Shown here: in pieces, positions 34,667 to 46,575 of the stretch | How positions within the stretch are numbered: the stretch's first letter is position 1 | Layout of the letters: each line of letters begins with the position of its first letter | Assembly: GCF_024586455.1 (NCBI RefSeq) | Contig: NC_065923.1 | Span: forward strand, 46,508,264 to 46,572,263 | Source: Bactrocera neohumeralis | Lineage: Eukaryota; Arthropoda; Insecta; Diptera; Tephritidae | DNA: 64,000 nucleotides | Reading direction: 5' to 3' | Position numbers and translations under genes: made by a program | Notes under the pieces: generated by a model | Database searches by the model: none | What the model was told of the DNA's origin: nothing | What the model saw: the letters and a program-made list of their open reading frames with translations, nothing else

Positions 34667-35970
34667 ATAAAGTATGTGCACGAAAAAAATTGGTCGAACG
34701 TATAACGTTATAAAACTTATGTTTATTATTATATTTCAAAAATATTTATAGAAGTTATAGTTTATATATAGATTTATACGAATTCAAGATATAATATTCA
34801 GGATATTTTTATATAAGTGAATAATCGTAATTTAGATTTAACACCCTTCATAAGCGCTTGCACAGAATCTTTATTGAAGTCTTTAGTGACGTTTCGCCAC
34901 TTATTCCTAAATTGCCTCTCATTTTTCACTGTATGCTGCGTCTTTAACAGTTTTGCTTTAATAATGGCCCAATAAGTTTCAATCGGCCTGAGCTCTGGGC
35001 AATTCGGAGGGTTCACCTCTTTGGGAACAACAACCACTCTATTGTCCTGGTACCTCTTTAAAGCGGTTTTTCGTTATGACATGTTACAAGATTAGGCCAA
35101 AAGAGTACTGGATCCTTATGAAGCTTAATTAAAGGCAAAAGACGTTTCTATAAGCACTCATTAACATAAATTTCTTGATTTATTGTTCCTTAGTTTATAA
35201 AAGGTTCACTTTTAAAGCCACACTGGCAAATGGCCTGCCATACTAGACATTTTTTTGGGAATTTGTCAAGCTTTTTATTTTTAAATTTATCAGAAATATT
35301 TCCCCTTTTGTTTTCTGTGTAAAATTGTCGTCCGCAATTTGTTCGAATTTGTTTAAAGTCCGCTTTTACATAGGATTCATCGTCCATTATAACGCAGTTA
35401 AAATTAGGCATGAACTTTTCATATAATTTTCGAGCACGTCGTTTTGCCAAAACATTTTGGTTATCATTGCGGTTTGGTCACTTTGAAGGAACGTAATTCA
35501 TTTCGTTTGCGTGCTTTCTGTACATATGAAAGTGACATTAGCACTTTTTTGGCGACATCTCGTAGTGAAAGTCCAAGATTTCGTTACAAATAGGTCAACA
35601 CTTTTTTTGCTAAAAGTGGACATTCAGATTCTTGTTTTCTATCACTACCGGCCTTTCTATTCAATGGTAAGGAGTCAATGTATCTCTTAAGTACGAAAGA
35701 TACCAAAGATTTTGCAATTTTTAATTTTTTGGCGATGTCGCTGTGAGACATGCCTGGATTTTCCAGCTTTTTGCGCAAAACCGATTCGCGAACGTGTATA
35801 TTCATTGCTGACAAATTTTACACTAACCATATTTTTGTAAAAAATATAATGCAATTATGCAGATAATGTAGTAAACTTTGCGTGTAAATTTGAATTTCGA
35901 TTTTACCGTTAGAAATTTCTAAGCTGTGTGGATTTATATGTGACCAGTTTTTTTCGTGCACCTACTTTAT
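34667..35970 (-). mobile_element. Near full-length IS630/Tc1-superfamily element, frames broken
   Basis: The inverted tips are ATAAAGTATGTGCACGAAAA (left) and, inverted, ATAAAGTAGGTGCACGAAAA (right). Three minus frames line up in order: 35814-35584 with an N-terminal helix-turn-helix ('GMSHSDIAKKLKIAKSLVSF'), 35450-35190 with 'NCVIMDDESYVKADFKQIR' and 'CLVWQAICQCGFKSEPFI', and 35037-34798 with 'CPELRPIETYWAIIKAKLL'. Together they cover helix-turn-helix and DDE_3 domains, about 1.3 kb as expected, but frameshifts separate them. The exact subfamily is not certain. Confidence 0.85.
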
Positions 35971-37189
35971 GTATGTTTTTTACACATTATCTCATAATTC
36001 TTTTTTCTGCCCGTCCTTAGCCCTTTCTCACTTGCTTGGTAATAACCTTATAGCGTGTTGTTTTCTCACAAAAATGTCGCATTTATGCTGCCCTATGCCC
36101 GGGCTGTCAAAATTGCGTGTTGTTTTCTCAGCATGTTGCCTTCTAACCTGAAAAGAATTCACATTTGCTGGCCTTCTCAAAACGTAAGAATGAAAGTTTG
36201 ATTAAATAAACTTTTCTTAAATCATGTTTTTCTACTAATTATACTTTTTCTACTAACCTTTCCCAATCTTGTGCTTGTAAAAGTATATTAACGATATTTA
36301 TTAGTACACCATTCATTCGTAGTTTAGTTATAATTCACTGGTTATAAAACCTACAGTGAGTGTCAGCTTATTTGATGCAGTCACAAAAATAATTTTTAAA
36401 TACTAATAACTTTTGAATTAAAAAAGACATTTAAAAAAATTAAAAGCCAAAATAAAGCCCCTTAAAAAAAAGTATTTCATTTATTTGGAATTCAAATTTT
36501 ACAAACTTAAAAATAATGAAAAATTATTATTTTTGGAATGAGCAGCTTATTTGAGGCGGCAGTAAAAGGTGTAAACAAAATTAATTTTTTCGATTTTTCA
36601 GTATTTTGTTTGGTAACCATTTTGAGATATAACCGCTCTTAGACGACTTTGCATTGAGTTTACTGGTTTTTTGGTTTCCTCCGAAGAAATTTTGGCCCAT
36701 TCTTTGGCAGTACTGTTTTTAAGAGTTCTTAGGATCGTTGTCCTGATAAAAACTAAAGTTTCCACGCAGACCCAGTTTTCAGCACTTTGCAGTAAGTTAT
36801 CTTTCAAAATGAAAAGGTACATGTTTTTGTTCATATTTCCGGTCTATGAATAAGAGGTTACCAACGCCCGTTGCTGGCATGCAGGCCCAAATCATAACAC
36901 TTCCTGTACCGTGTTTCACCGTCGCTCGTAGATTCTTCACATCCAGTTTATTGGGTTTCTGCCACACCATCGACCTTCCGTCAGAGCCAAATAATTACAT
37001 TAAATTTGGACTCTTCTGAAAAGATGACGGTGTCCCAAAATTTTGAGTCCTTTAAAACATAATTTTGGCGAACGTCAGACGAGTAACTATGTTTTTCTGA
37101 TTAATAAATGGCTTCTTAAGAGAAACTCGACCATGAATATCATGTCACCGTAAGATACGGCGAATTGTTGATGCACTGCAGTCGTTCTC

Positions 37190-37600
37190 AAAGAAGTTTT
37201 TTTCTTCATCAGCCAATTTTTGCGCCGACAATTTGTGTCGATGGAATTTCCGGTGATCATGGATTTTTATTGGCCCACATGTTGATCGTCATTTATGTCC
37301 TCACGACCACTTTGAAAACTTTGAAACCACTCGTGCACTCTGCTACAGGATAGGCAATCATCGCCATAAACTTGTTTCATCAATTGAAGCGTTTCAATAA
37401 AAGTTTCACCAATTTTAAACAAAATTTAATGATGACTCCTTGTTCGAAGCTCATTTTCGCACCGATATTGACACTTAAAACGCAATAACTCACTTCCAAT
37501 CGACGAAATGTCATGAAATTCTCACTGGACAATCGATAAAGATAGCAGATTCTAACGCACCAGTCGACTTATAGATGAGCACTAGATTAAAAAAGTCCTG
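37190..37600 (-). mobile_element. Mariner N-terminal fragment inside the Tc1-like element
   Basis: On the minus strand, from about 37455, it reads 'MSFEQGVIIKFCLKL', then after frameshifts 'DDCLSCSRVHEWFQSFQSGR' and 'EDINDDQHVGQ', the paired helix-turn-helix of a mariner transposase. The outer sequence near 37610 ends GGAGCTCACCTTGTAA. Confidence 0.65.
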
Positions 37601-37895
37601 TTTACTTTGGAGCTCACCTTGTAATGTACTAAGTATTGTAGCCATTGAAAAGGTCTACAGAAAACTCCGCGATGGTATATGTCTATCTCTTATGGATATC
37701 CCACAATAACACTTTTCTGTCATTTACTTTTTACGACAAATAATAGCTAATTTCCGAAGCGATTTTAACCAATACAGTATTAATCGTTATCCAATTAAGT
37801 AATATATTGTTGATTTAATATAGATCTATATGGCCCTGTACCGCATATGATTTAAATTAATATTTTCGAAGATTACAGATTGGACGTAGTGTTTT

Positions 37896-37970
37896 TTGGG
37901 GGGTACCGTCCGGCCGGGGCGGCGGGAGCGTGCCATAATTAGCGCGCCGGAGGCCGTGGTTCTCCTTATA
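37896..37970. other. Sharply GC-rich island of unknown origin
   Basis: About 70 bases containing GTCCGGCCGGGGCGGCGGGA and GCGCGCCGGAGGCCGTGG stand out in very AT-rich sequence within the Tc1-like element. I do not recognise it. It does not match other parts of the window. Confidence 0.6.
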
Positions 37971-38139
37971 GCACTTTGAATTTAGCAGCGATCGGACGCG
38001 TTTATTATTAGAGCTCTCTAGCTAGGAATATTTAAACGGAAACGATGAAGCATATCCTTACTATTTTAAACTGATCCTGCCTCAAAAATAAATATTTGGA
38101 ATAGTAGAATAGAACTGCAACCAAATACACAGTGCAATG

Positions 38140-38590
38140 GATTATAACTAGATCAGTAATCAGTCGTTGAATATTATACCACGTGCATCCCAAAAGACTG
38201 TTGTCATCACCTTGCCAGACCGGCTCATCTTGTGCAGTCCACTATAATGTCTGTCGATTGGACTCCAGTGTGAAATGATGGAGCCGTATTTCTATTGTCA
38301 CACACCGACGCAAAAATTCGGTTTTATTACGATTAAAGAGCAATCAAACACTTCTCAGAATCAGCAATTCGTTGTTATTGCTGGATTTTGAACTTGCGAG
38401 GCACCCAGTTTGCACAGAGCTTTCGCCTCTTTAGGGCGTCCACTGCCTTCATTGTCCTCCGTGCTCATTTCGCCGCTTTCCAACTTAGCAAATCTCTGTT
38501 CAACGGTTGATTGGTGCAGAGCCCAAATTCAACAGTATTTTTCTCCAAAAAGCAATGCTTTATTAATACTCGAAATGCTTTTATGATCCA
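38140..38590 (-). mobile_element. Mariner fragment (mauritiana/cecropia-like) inside the Tc1-like element
   Basis: Minus-strand translation gives 'RRTMKAVDALKRRKLCANWV', 'NRNKTEFLRRCVTIE' and 'LHHFTLESNRQTL', which correspond to the linker and the region of the first catalytic Asp. In this copy the usual D-E-T-W is replaced by degenerate sequence. There are no ends. Confidence 0.7.
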
Positions 38591-38911
38591 TTTTTTTATA
38601 AACTAACACAAGTTGCTTCACAAAAATGCTATATCTCATTAACTAATAGTTATAATCTAACTAATAGAAATCATATTAGTGTTATCTATGGGTCAACTAA
38701 ATAAGTTCCAAATAAATATTTGTTCTTACAAAATAATGCTCTTTATTTTGGCTTTTAATTTGTTTGAATATCTTTTTTAATTCAAATTTTATTAGTATCT
38801 AAAGATTATTTTTGTGACTGTCATCAATTAAGCTGACACTCACTGTATACGAGTATACAATAAGTTATAAGTTATATCTACAAATTCGCTCTTCTTTTCT
38901 CCTCCTTTCAG

Positions 38912-39402
38912 AACATCGTGTGCACTTTGATTCGGACAATCTGAAGGATGATCTTGAGTCCGGCCACAGCGTCACCTACGATCGATGCGATGATGTTATA
39001 TTCATAAAATTGGGTTTCCTACAAGTGAATCACAGATACAGGGTCGATCTTAAACTACCCGTTTCCCTATTCGATAAGGGCACCACATTTCATCCTTCCT
39101 TGGAGTCGTCGAATTGCAATCCAAATTGTCGCATATCGACATTTGCCGGTGTCAATCATCCAGAACAGGATTATTTCGAAATGCAAATTGAATTTTTTGC
39201 CTACAAAGAAAATCTGCTACGCGAAATGGTGAGCATCGTCAACGCCAAGGACTCGAAGGAAGTGATTAAGCTAATGATCATAGCGCGTGCGTTGGGTAAA
39301 GGCAAAGGTACGCCGCTGCTGCGTAGTGGCATACACTGCTTAGGCGAGGAGGACCCTGAAGAATCGGAGTCTGACGTGCCACGTTTTGACAAAGGCGACT
39401 AA
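38912..39402 (+). CDS. C20orf27/UPF0687 (adipose-secreted signalling protein family) homologue, terminal exon
   Basis: A polypyrimidine tract and AG at 38910-38911 precede an exon that opens two bases into a codon and runs to TAA at 39400-39402, giving about 162 residues. It starts 'HRVHFDSDNLKDDL'. Family features are the HVHFD-like N-terminal block, 'FIKLGFLQVNHRYRVDLKLP' (matching the VGFLKxxHRYE region), 'FFAYKENLLREMVS' (SAHKEGxLKEE) and the C-terminal 'RALGKGKGTPLLRSGIHCLG' (the GTPMLxxGVxCxG motif). In vertebrates the family is a small secreted or cytosolic protein linked to adipose signalling; the fly role is unknown to me. The 5' exon with the start codon was not identified. The acidic tail 'GEEDPEESESDVPRFDKGD' is typical low-complexity. 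No neighbour suggests a pathway. A Tc1-like element ends only about 65 bases upstream of the exon. Confidence 0.85.
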
Positions 39403-39464
39403 GGCGAAGGGAGCATGCTGCCAATTAACTCCTTTGAAATTGTATTATACATGAGAAATTCTAA

Positions 39465-39470
39465 AATAAA
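39465..39470 (+). terminator. Polyadenylation signal AATAAA for the UPF0687-family gene
   Basis: AATAAA lies 63 bases after the stop codon. A second AATAAA follows near 39569, so two alternative 3' ends are possible. Confidence 0.5.
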
Positions 39471-39539
39471 CCGCTATCTTTGTATATGTATAGCAAACTA
39501 TATGCACCGTTTAATTAAAATTACGTCGAGAAAACCTTT

Positions 39540-40337
39540 AAATGCAAATTAAAAATTAAAATGTCATAAATAAACTGAAATGTTGTTTGTATAGATATAA
39601 ATATAATATGTACTTAAGGCTTAAGCATTTATGAAAATGATCGTACAGGAAAACCGTTTAATTAACGACGCTATTTAACAGAAAATAATTTCATTGAAAA
39701 TCTATTTGTAATTAGTCGTTAGTGAAAATTATGCCTCGATCAACTTTATACATCACGAAATGATATATTATATACATACATGCATACTTAAATACATATG
39801 TACGCAAAAATACCCACACACACCTGCCTATATAGAAACTTACTTACTTTAAGACAAAGCAAGCGTTTTGTGTGCAAACTCAAAGTATTTATTACTCACT
39901 TGAAAAAAGGGTGAACGAATAACGGAAACAAGTTAAGCGTCTCCATAAGCGCTGGAAAAATGTTAAACATAGTGCTGTATTGTATGAAGGGAATTGTCTA
40001 ATTTGTTGTTATGAAATTTGTGCACGTTCGAAAGTCGTTGTGTAATTCCAGTAAGAACGATAAAGCTGCATTTTATCTAAACGGAAATTAATTGTATTTG
40101 TAAAATAATGCTAATACTTTAATAAAACTTCAACTAAACACTTTCATTTTATTTTTATTTTGTATTTGTACAAAATTATAGTTTTTTATTATTTTTCAAA
40201 GCGTTCCAACAGATACCAAAATTTAGAAAATATTTAACCGTTTTACAGGCTTTAATTGCCTAGGTGGTCGGCACATTTACATTGAAAAAATTCTGTTATT
40301 AGCTTAATTTCCTGCAAAACTATCAGAAAACATATAT
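39540..40337. other. 3' flank and AT-rich intergenic stretch
   Basis: Contains a second AATAAA near 39569 and ATACATAC/ACACACAC simple sequence near 39770-39830. No exon or transposase is recognisable. Confidence 0.4.
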
Positions 40338-41646
40338 TAGTCAAAATAAGTTTGCGTACAAAACTAGCAGCAATGGCTCATTAAGAATTTGAATGTAAAC
40401 AAATTTAAATTGTAGAAGAAATTTAAGAAATTGCTTGCCACCATATAATATGGCAAGCCCTTCTTTTTAAATAAAAATCAAAAATGGGCATCGCCGCCGC
40501 AGAAAAGTTTGGATACAAAACAAAACATGGTAAATCCCAGTATTTTTTTCAAGTTAAAGTGCACTAGAATTAATTAGATCACATTTTTTCGTAAGGGTGG
40601 AAATATTTCTGTGAAATTTTAGTTATGAAAAGAAAGTTTTGTAAAATGGATAGAAAAATAAAGTCAACAAGTGCCAGTGAAAGAGAATATAATATGTGAA
40701 ATTATAGAAAGAAGAAAAAACTTTCCGTGAAATCGGTCAGACAGTGGGTTGAACACACTCCTTTATTCAAAGAGTGATTGGAACGTATAAATCGAAGGGT
40801 TCCACCGCCTCAAAGCCTCGTTCAGAGCGCCACTTTATATTAAGTGACCGTGAAAGCGCTATATCCTTAAGGAACTGCAGAAAAATCCAAAGACGAAGGC
40901 TTCAGACGTTGCGAAAGAGGTTAAAATAAGGTTTCTGTAAACCATTTGCAGTGACACCGTTTGCAAAATTTTCAAAAAAGCTGGTTATCGAAGCCGCGTC
41001 GCACGGAGAAGCCATCCATATCATATACATATGTATGTATATTTTGGAAACGGTTTTTTTTTTTTTTCAAACGAAAGCAAATTTTGCATATTTGGAATAT
41101 ATGGACTGAAGCTGGTTTGGAGAAAATACGGTACTGCACTCAATAAACATGATCTTGCGGCGACAGTAAAACAGGGTGGTGGTGGTGTAATGGTGTGGGG
41201 GTGTATGTCTAGAACAAGGGTGGGCAATGTCGAGTTTATTGAGTCAACAATGGATAAGAGAGTTTATTTAGATATACTTAAGGAAAATTTTAAGCAAAGT
41301 GCAGCAAAACTGGAGTTGGTATTTGTTCCAACATGACAACGACACTGCAGAAATTGTTAAATTTTGACTTCTCTACAGTATGCACAAATAATTACTTACG
41401 CCCAATCACCAGATCTCAATCCCATTGAGCACTTATGGGATTTGTTAGAACATCGAATTCTTCGAAAGAAATGCTAAAAAGTGTTATTCTTGAGGAATGG
41501 AGCAAAATCACACCGCAGGAAATGTGAAATCTCGCTAATTCAATGTCGAAGCACTTCGGAGAAGTTTTATGTTACTGGAGACTATCATTTTTGCTTCTTA
41601 ATAACTAAGCAGTATGTGAAGCTTGTACGCAAACTTTTTTTGACTA
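40338..41646 (+). mobile_element. Tc1-like element, inactive
   Basis: The left tip TAGTCAAAATAAGTTTGCGT and the inverted right tip TAGTCAAAAAAAGTTTGCGT match at 19 of 20 positions. Plus-strand frames show degenerate helix-turn-helix sequence near 40640-40800. The frame 41031-41336 then gives 'ESKFCIFG', 'KQGGGGVMVWGCMSRTRVGN' and 'VYLDILKENFKQSAAKL', followed in another frame by 'AQSPDLNPIEHLWDLLEHRI' near 41400. The order and about 1.3-kb length fit Tc1. A poly-T tract and an ATACATATGTATGTATA simple-sequence insertion near 41020-41070 break the frame. Confidence 0.88.
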
Positions 41647-41659
41647 GCGTATATGTGGG

Positions 41660-42230
41660 CAAAATATGTAGGTTGCCTTTTATATTTGGGGATTCGAGAA
41701 CAAAAACAAATTTTTGTCATCAAAAATCGCTTTATAGTTTTACAAAATATTTTTTTATTAAGATCTAAACACTTTTGCATGCGTTTGAACTATTTGTCGA
41801 AACACTTTTGCCATTCTGATTGAGGTATCTCCAAAACATGCTCTTTGAACTCATCAACCGCCGCCACGAAAAACGTTGACCTCTTACGAGAATAAAATAA
41901 TTCATTCGGTGCCAAGTCAAAACTATACGGTGGATGACTCATCAAATTGATGGTTTGAGTGCCGAAAAATTCAATTGTTTCAGTCGATGATTGAGAGCTC
42001 GCATTATGATGGTGAAGAGTGATCCGTCTTCGGATCAGATAGTTTTGTAACACGCAGAATTTACTATTCTGCGTTGTTCTAGTGGTATGGTTGCGATATA
42101 TCCACTTGTTCCACAAAAACAGGCAACCATTTGCTTGAAAGTGATTCTTGCGCGAACAGCTTTTGTTGAATTTAGCTCGTTTTGAAACACCCATACAGTC
42201 GACTGATCTTTACTTTCCGGCTAATACTCG
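41660..42230 (-). mobile_element. Mariner C-terminal remnant
   Basis: The minus frame 42194-41790 contains 'ITLHHHNASSQSSTETIEFF' (HDNASSHTS motif, with Asp replaced by His in this copy), 'LMSHPPYSFDLAPNELFY' (third catalytic block) and 'DEFKEHVLEIPQSEWQKCFD'. The last is a diagnostic mariner C-terminal phrase. The tip TTGCCTTTTATATTTGGGGA at 41674 relates it to the element at 20050-20995. Confidence 0.8.
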
Positions 42231-42589
42231 TACGAGTTTCAAACCACGTTTCACGTTAGTATAATGTGCAACTAATGTCGAGATAATCTTGCTGTCCTCT
42301 CAGTAGCTTATATGGTATTAAGCGTGCATACATCAGTTCAAAAATCAGTATATAGGCGTAAAACCTCCTAATCGGGAATCGGGTTTGTAATTTCCTCAGT
42401 TTCTAATTTCCTCTGTTTTCTTTTCTCTCCTCGGGTTTCTAATTTCCTCTGTCCAATAACAATATTAATTTGAGTATCGTCAGCTTGTTCGTTTTACAAT
42501 GGATTTCTCAAGTATGGGAGCTTTAATCGAATGATGAAAGTTGGTATACATATTCCTTCCTTAATTCCCAAACAGTGAATATAAAGACC
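42231..42589. other. Unassigned stretch with a short TTTCTAATTTCCTC repeat
   Basis: Around 42390-42450, TAATTTCCTC(A/T)G recurs three times in close succession. Nothing else is recognised. Confidence 0.4.
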
Positions 42590-43180
42590 ATTGAGTCCCA
42601 TTTTCGATGATTCGTTCGAGCATTTCGACTGGTAACTGGCGAATGACACGCATGATGTTTTGTTCCAAGGCCTGAATCAAAGCGGAATTGTCCGCATTGA
42701 CTTTAGACTTCACATATCCTACAGTCTAACGGTGTGATATCACCGATCGACCGGCCCAAAACGTAAAATTTTGTGCTCACCGATAAATCCATTGATTGAT
42801 GCGATGTGTGGGAAGTAACGCCGTCTTGTTGAAACCGAAAGTCGACGAGATCACGATCTTCAATTTATAATGTTTATAATATTTATAATGGCGCGATAAC
42901 GTTCGCACCGGCATCATTTTTGTAGATACATATATGGACCAATCGATGATTCTACCGGCTCACAAGCCACACCAAACCGCGCAAAACTCATTCTTTACAG
43001 ATCGTGAATTTTCGTAATAAAGTTGAACGATTTGTAAACGTTGTTCAGGCGTAAATCTTTCCATGATGAAATGTCCAACAATCCTGAACAAAAATAATAT
43101 GACAGCTTGACACGACTCACGCGTGATCTGTTAAACAAAAGCTATTGAAAAAAGTAAATCTACTTGGATCACCCGTTAAT
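42590..43180 (-). mobile_element. Internally deleted DUF4817/DDE_3 mariner-superfamily element
   Basis: From ATG near 43063 the minus strand reads 'MERFTPEQRLQIVQLYYENS' and 'RSVKNEF'. It then jumps straight into 'VWCGL', skipping the second helix-turn-helix and first catalytic block. It continues through 'RWCQQDGATSH'-like sequence near 42830 and a degenerate C-terminus to about 42590. The right tip, inverted, is GGGTGATCCAAGTAGATTTA at 43155-43175, comparable to the 54.13-kb tip. Confidence 0.75.
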
Positions 43181-43189
43181 ATAACGGGT

Positions 43190-45063
43190 ATGGAGTTGGG
43201 TACTTATAAAATAAAGTTCAAAGCATATTTCTCGAGACAACTTACAGATTTCTTCTCATTTACTTTAATTTTGGGGAAAAGATATCAAAACAGAGTGGTA
43301 CCAGATAATAATACCAAAGTAATTCTTCGATAACTGTCGAGAGTTATCTATTTTAAACTTCTATAGGCTGATTACATTCAATTAAGTATATGGGAACTAG
43401 CAGTGGTTGTGGTTCACTTATTTCCCCTTCATAGCTTGCGTTTGTGACATAGAATAAGCTCATTCAGTTTGGCTGAAATAACACCATACTCGCCTTGAAT
43501 TGTGTGAACTTCGTGAAATATTTCATGAAAATGTTGGAGCTTTGGTTCTTTTTTGTTTGGTTTATACATGAGATAAGGGTCTACCATAATATGTTTAAAC
43601 GTAATGCTCATATTGGAACGCTCTTTGTGGAAGTTGCCTTGAATATATTTACTAAAATGACGTAAGTCGATTATTGTTATTAATTATAATTTGATTTATT
43701 CTAATTGCTTTTTATTTCAGTTGGATTGTAAATAAAAATGTACATATGTAGTATTAAATTAGGCAAAATGGCATAGATTACTAAAAGATAATTGTGGCTT
43801 AGGACAAAACCTTGTCGGATTATACAAAATGTACGCGCTCTAGAAAAATTTGATCGCCAAAATACTTGAAATAGTTCAGCACTTTTTCGTATATATAAAT
43901 GAGGAAAAAATATATATGGTAAATCTAGCACTATAAAATTAAATTTATCAAAAGAACTGACTGCACATGAAGAAAAAAAAAATTACTTTTGATTAATTGT
44001 ACTCCTTTATTATAACTATATATCTACATGTAGTAAAGAATTTTTAAAAAATCATATTTCCGCAATTTTACACGCCCTAATACTGACTTTTTTATATATG
44101 TACATACATCTTATTCTATATACTTATGTATATTCCTAATGCCACTTTATAAAAAATGTTAAAACGATCTTATGCTAACACTACCAATACACTCCAATAC
44201 ACACTTTTTATCTACACCTGTATGTATTTATATAAATTAAAAAAAATCTTGCAAAATGCATTACAGTTATAACAATCCCCAAGTGTTCCAAAACCCACTG
44301 TGTAATTCATCATTTAATAAAAAAAAAAGTTTTCATTCAAATTTTCAATTCATGTTTGCTTGTAACTTTCCAAATGTATTTAGTTGACTAAGAAGTGATT
44401 TCAATTTGCTAAACGAATGCATTACACTGTGTAACAAAATGAATTTATTTTTGAAAATTTTCGGTAATACTACAATTCCCAATGTTTTAAAATTTTATGA
44501 TAAATATTAAGTGAAAAACGTGTTTCGAACTTTGGTCATACTAAAAAATCTTGAAATCAATAAATGTTTTATTAACCAAAGATAAGAAATGATCTATAGT
44601 GTCATGCGAGGCTCAGATTTTATGATTTTTAACCGAACAGATAATTTCACATAATTTTTTGTTATGAAAAATGCGATAGGACAGATGCGTTGTTTTTCCA
44701 TACATCAAAGGACTCTTCTATAATAATTCAGTAGTAATTCAAATGAGCAATACGGTAAGCGATATGGATCTCTCAAAAATCATCATCTCACCACAGAAAT
44801 AAGGGAACCGGTAGCCTTCAGTGTCGATGATTGAATTAACGCTTTAACGACTTCCTACCGATCTAACGAAACCATGATAATGAGCTGATAAAATGCTTGG
44901 ATTGTTAAACTATTGTAGAATATGACCAAATTAAAGCATGTTCTTTGAACAAAATTTAGGTTGGTAAGATTAGTTAGGCAAATTTGGAATGGATGTTTCC
45001 GGAGTTGTTCGATTTTAAATCTTATTACAGAAAACAACTCTCTTCGGTGTAAATTTTTTGATT
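43190..45063. other. Very AT-rich intergenic stretch
   Basis: No exon, RNA gene or transposase recognised; short frames (60-76 codons) have no domain signature. Confidence 0.4.
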
Positions 45064-46575
45064 AAGTATATTTTTATATTCTTGCAAGCTGTTGCTACAG
45101 AATATGATAGTTTTGTATGGATACGGTTGTACGGATCACCTAGGCCTATATGCATATAAATGATCAGGATGGCGAGACCAGCTGAAATCTGGGTGACTGT
45201 TTGTCCGTCCGCCCGTCCGTGTAAGCTGTAACTTGAGTAAAACTTAAGATAGTTTTATAAAACTTGATACACATGATCCGTGGCAAAAACGTTAGGCGGA
45301 GTTCGTAGATGGGATGGGCATTCAAGGACCTATAAACTGACATAACTAAGCACTAAAATATGATTTAGAACTGTAATTTGGCACAGAGGATTGCAATAGC
45401 AAGTAGCACACGTGGGCTGGAAATTTAAAAAAAGTGGGCGTGGGCAAACCCTCTAAAAGGATTAATGTACATATCTCCTAGACCACCTACAATAGCCAAA
45501 TTCGCTTAGGAAAATTCTCATAAGACCTTTTACCGACAGTGATGTGAAAATAGATGAAATCGGGTGATAACCCCGCCCACTTCCCATATAACGGTACTGT
45601 TTAAAACTACTAAAAGCGCAATAAATCAATAACTAATTACACCAAAGACATTTAATTTTACTTTCGAGATGGTATGTGAGGTTTTTATGAGATCAGGTAT
45701 GAAAAATGAATGAGCGTGCCCACTTTTTGGCGAAATCCCATATCTCGGGATCCAACCAAGCGATTTCGATAAAATTTAGTACCTGGCATTCGCTTCATAT
45801 TTCTATGTCACAGTTCGAAAATGGGCGAATTGAAATCCTTTTCATTCTTTCACTTTCCAGTACACAAATCAAGAAGCCATTAATACAATATAACGGGATA
45901 ACCTTTGCACGTATAATGCCTTTATCGTATGCCATCTTATGATCATAAATTCATTAAAAAACTGTTCAAGGCCCGAGGTACCGAATATTTGGACCTCAGT
46001 ACCTATAGTTGACTATTTACGACAAATATCGGTCAATGAGTGAGATATATTCTTGAAATTCAGCGATAATCTTTTCCTGACAGTGATATGTCTGTGTGTC
46101 GAAAATGGTGTGAATCGTGCCAATACTTTTCTTAGCTCCCATATACCTAAAACAACGATTTTCGAACTTCAAGATGACTTTATACCGCATATATCGGCCA
46201 ATATGTGTATTATCTCAATGAAATTGGTAGAGCGTGTTTCAATGATAACAGTGACTAAAATGGATAAAATTGGGAGAGAACTTGATCTAGTCCCCATATA
46301 ATAAACAAAAACCATCTAGGTGACTTTACTCCATATAATTGGTAATGGTATGTAAGGTACATTATTCAAACTCAGGGAACATACTTTTGTCGAATATGTC
46401 AGTGCGGTGTATGAATTATATATACTATATGTAGATATACTATATATATAATTGCTTGGATTCCGAACCTCCGGTTTACTCTTTGCCTTAAGCTGCTTCC
46501 CTGACTTTGATACTTGCAAGTTGCAAGCATGTAAATGTTCGATTGCACCCGATCTTAGCCCCTCCTTTCTTGTTT
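45064..46575. repeat. Dispersed hairpin repeat (form B), uninterrupted copy of about 1.5 kb
   Basis: Left end TTTTTATATTCTTGCAAGCT; right end GTTCGATTGCACCCGATC followed by TTAGCCCCTCCTTTCTTGTT. The internal blocks (AAATGATCAGGATGGCGAGA, GTCCGTCCGCCCGTCCGTGT, GGCGGAGTTCGTAGATG, CCCGCCCACTTCCCATATAA) occur in the same order as in 28526-31318 minus its hAT insertion. It contains no coding frame of note. At 46079-46105 it provides the empty-site counterpart of that insertion. Confidence 0.78.

Larger units (their letters stand above)
36354..38845 (-). mobile_element. Tc1-like element with long IR/DR ends, containing nested fragments
   Basis: The tips CAGTGAGTGTCAGCTTA match inverted at both ends, flanked by TA (36352-36353, 38846-38847). 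The similarity extends about 75 bases. The left end contains a second binding-site-like copy, CAGCTTATTTGAGGCGGCAG at 36543, 179 bases inside CAGCTTATTTGATGCAGTCA at 36364. The minus frames 37050-36598 give Tc1 sequence ('SDGRSMVWQKPNKLDVKN', 'VGNLL', 'SMQSRLRAVISQNGYQTKY'). The N-terminal part is replaced by mariner fragments at 37190-37600 and 38140-38590. Confidence 0.8.

Noticed and set aside
38140..38590. Candidate upstream exon of the UPF0687-family gene
   Set aside because: The recognisable sequence is on the opposite strand and is mariner transposase.
41481..41768. 95-codon plus frame
   Set aside because: Covers the Tc1 right end in the wrong frame and continues into an unrelated mariner.
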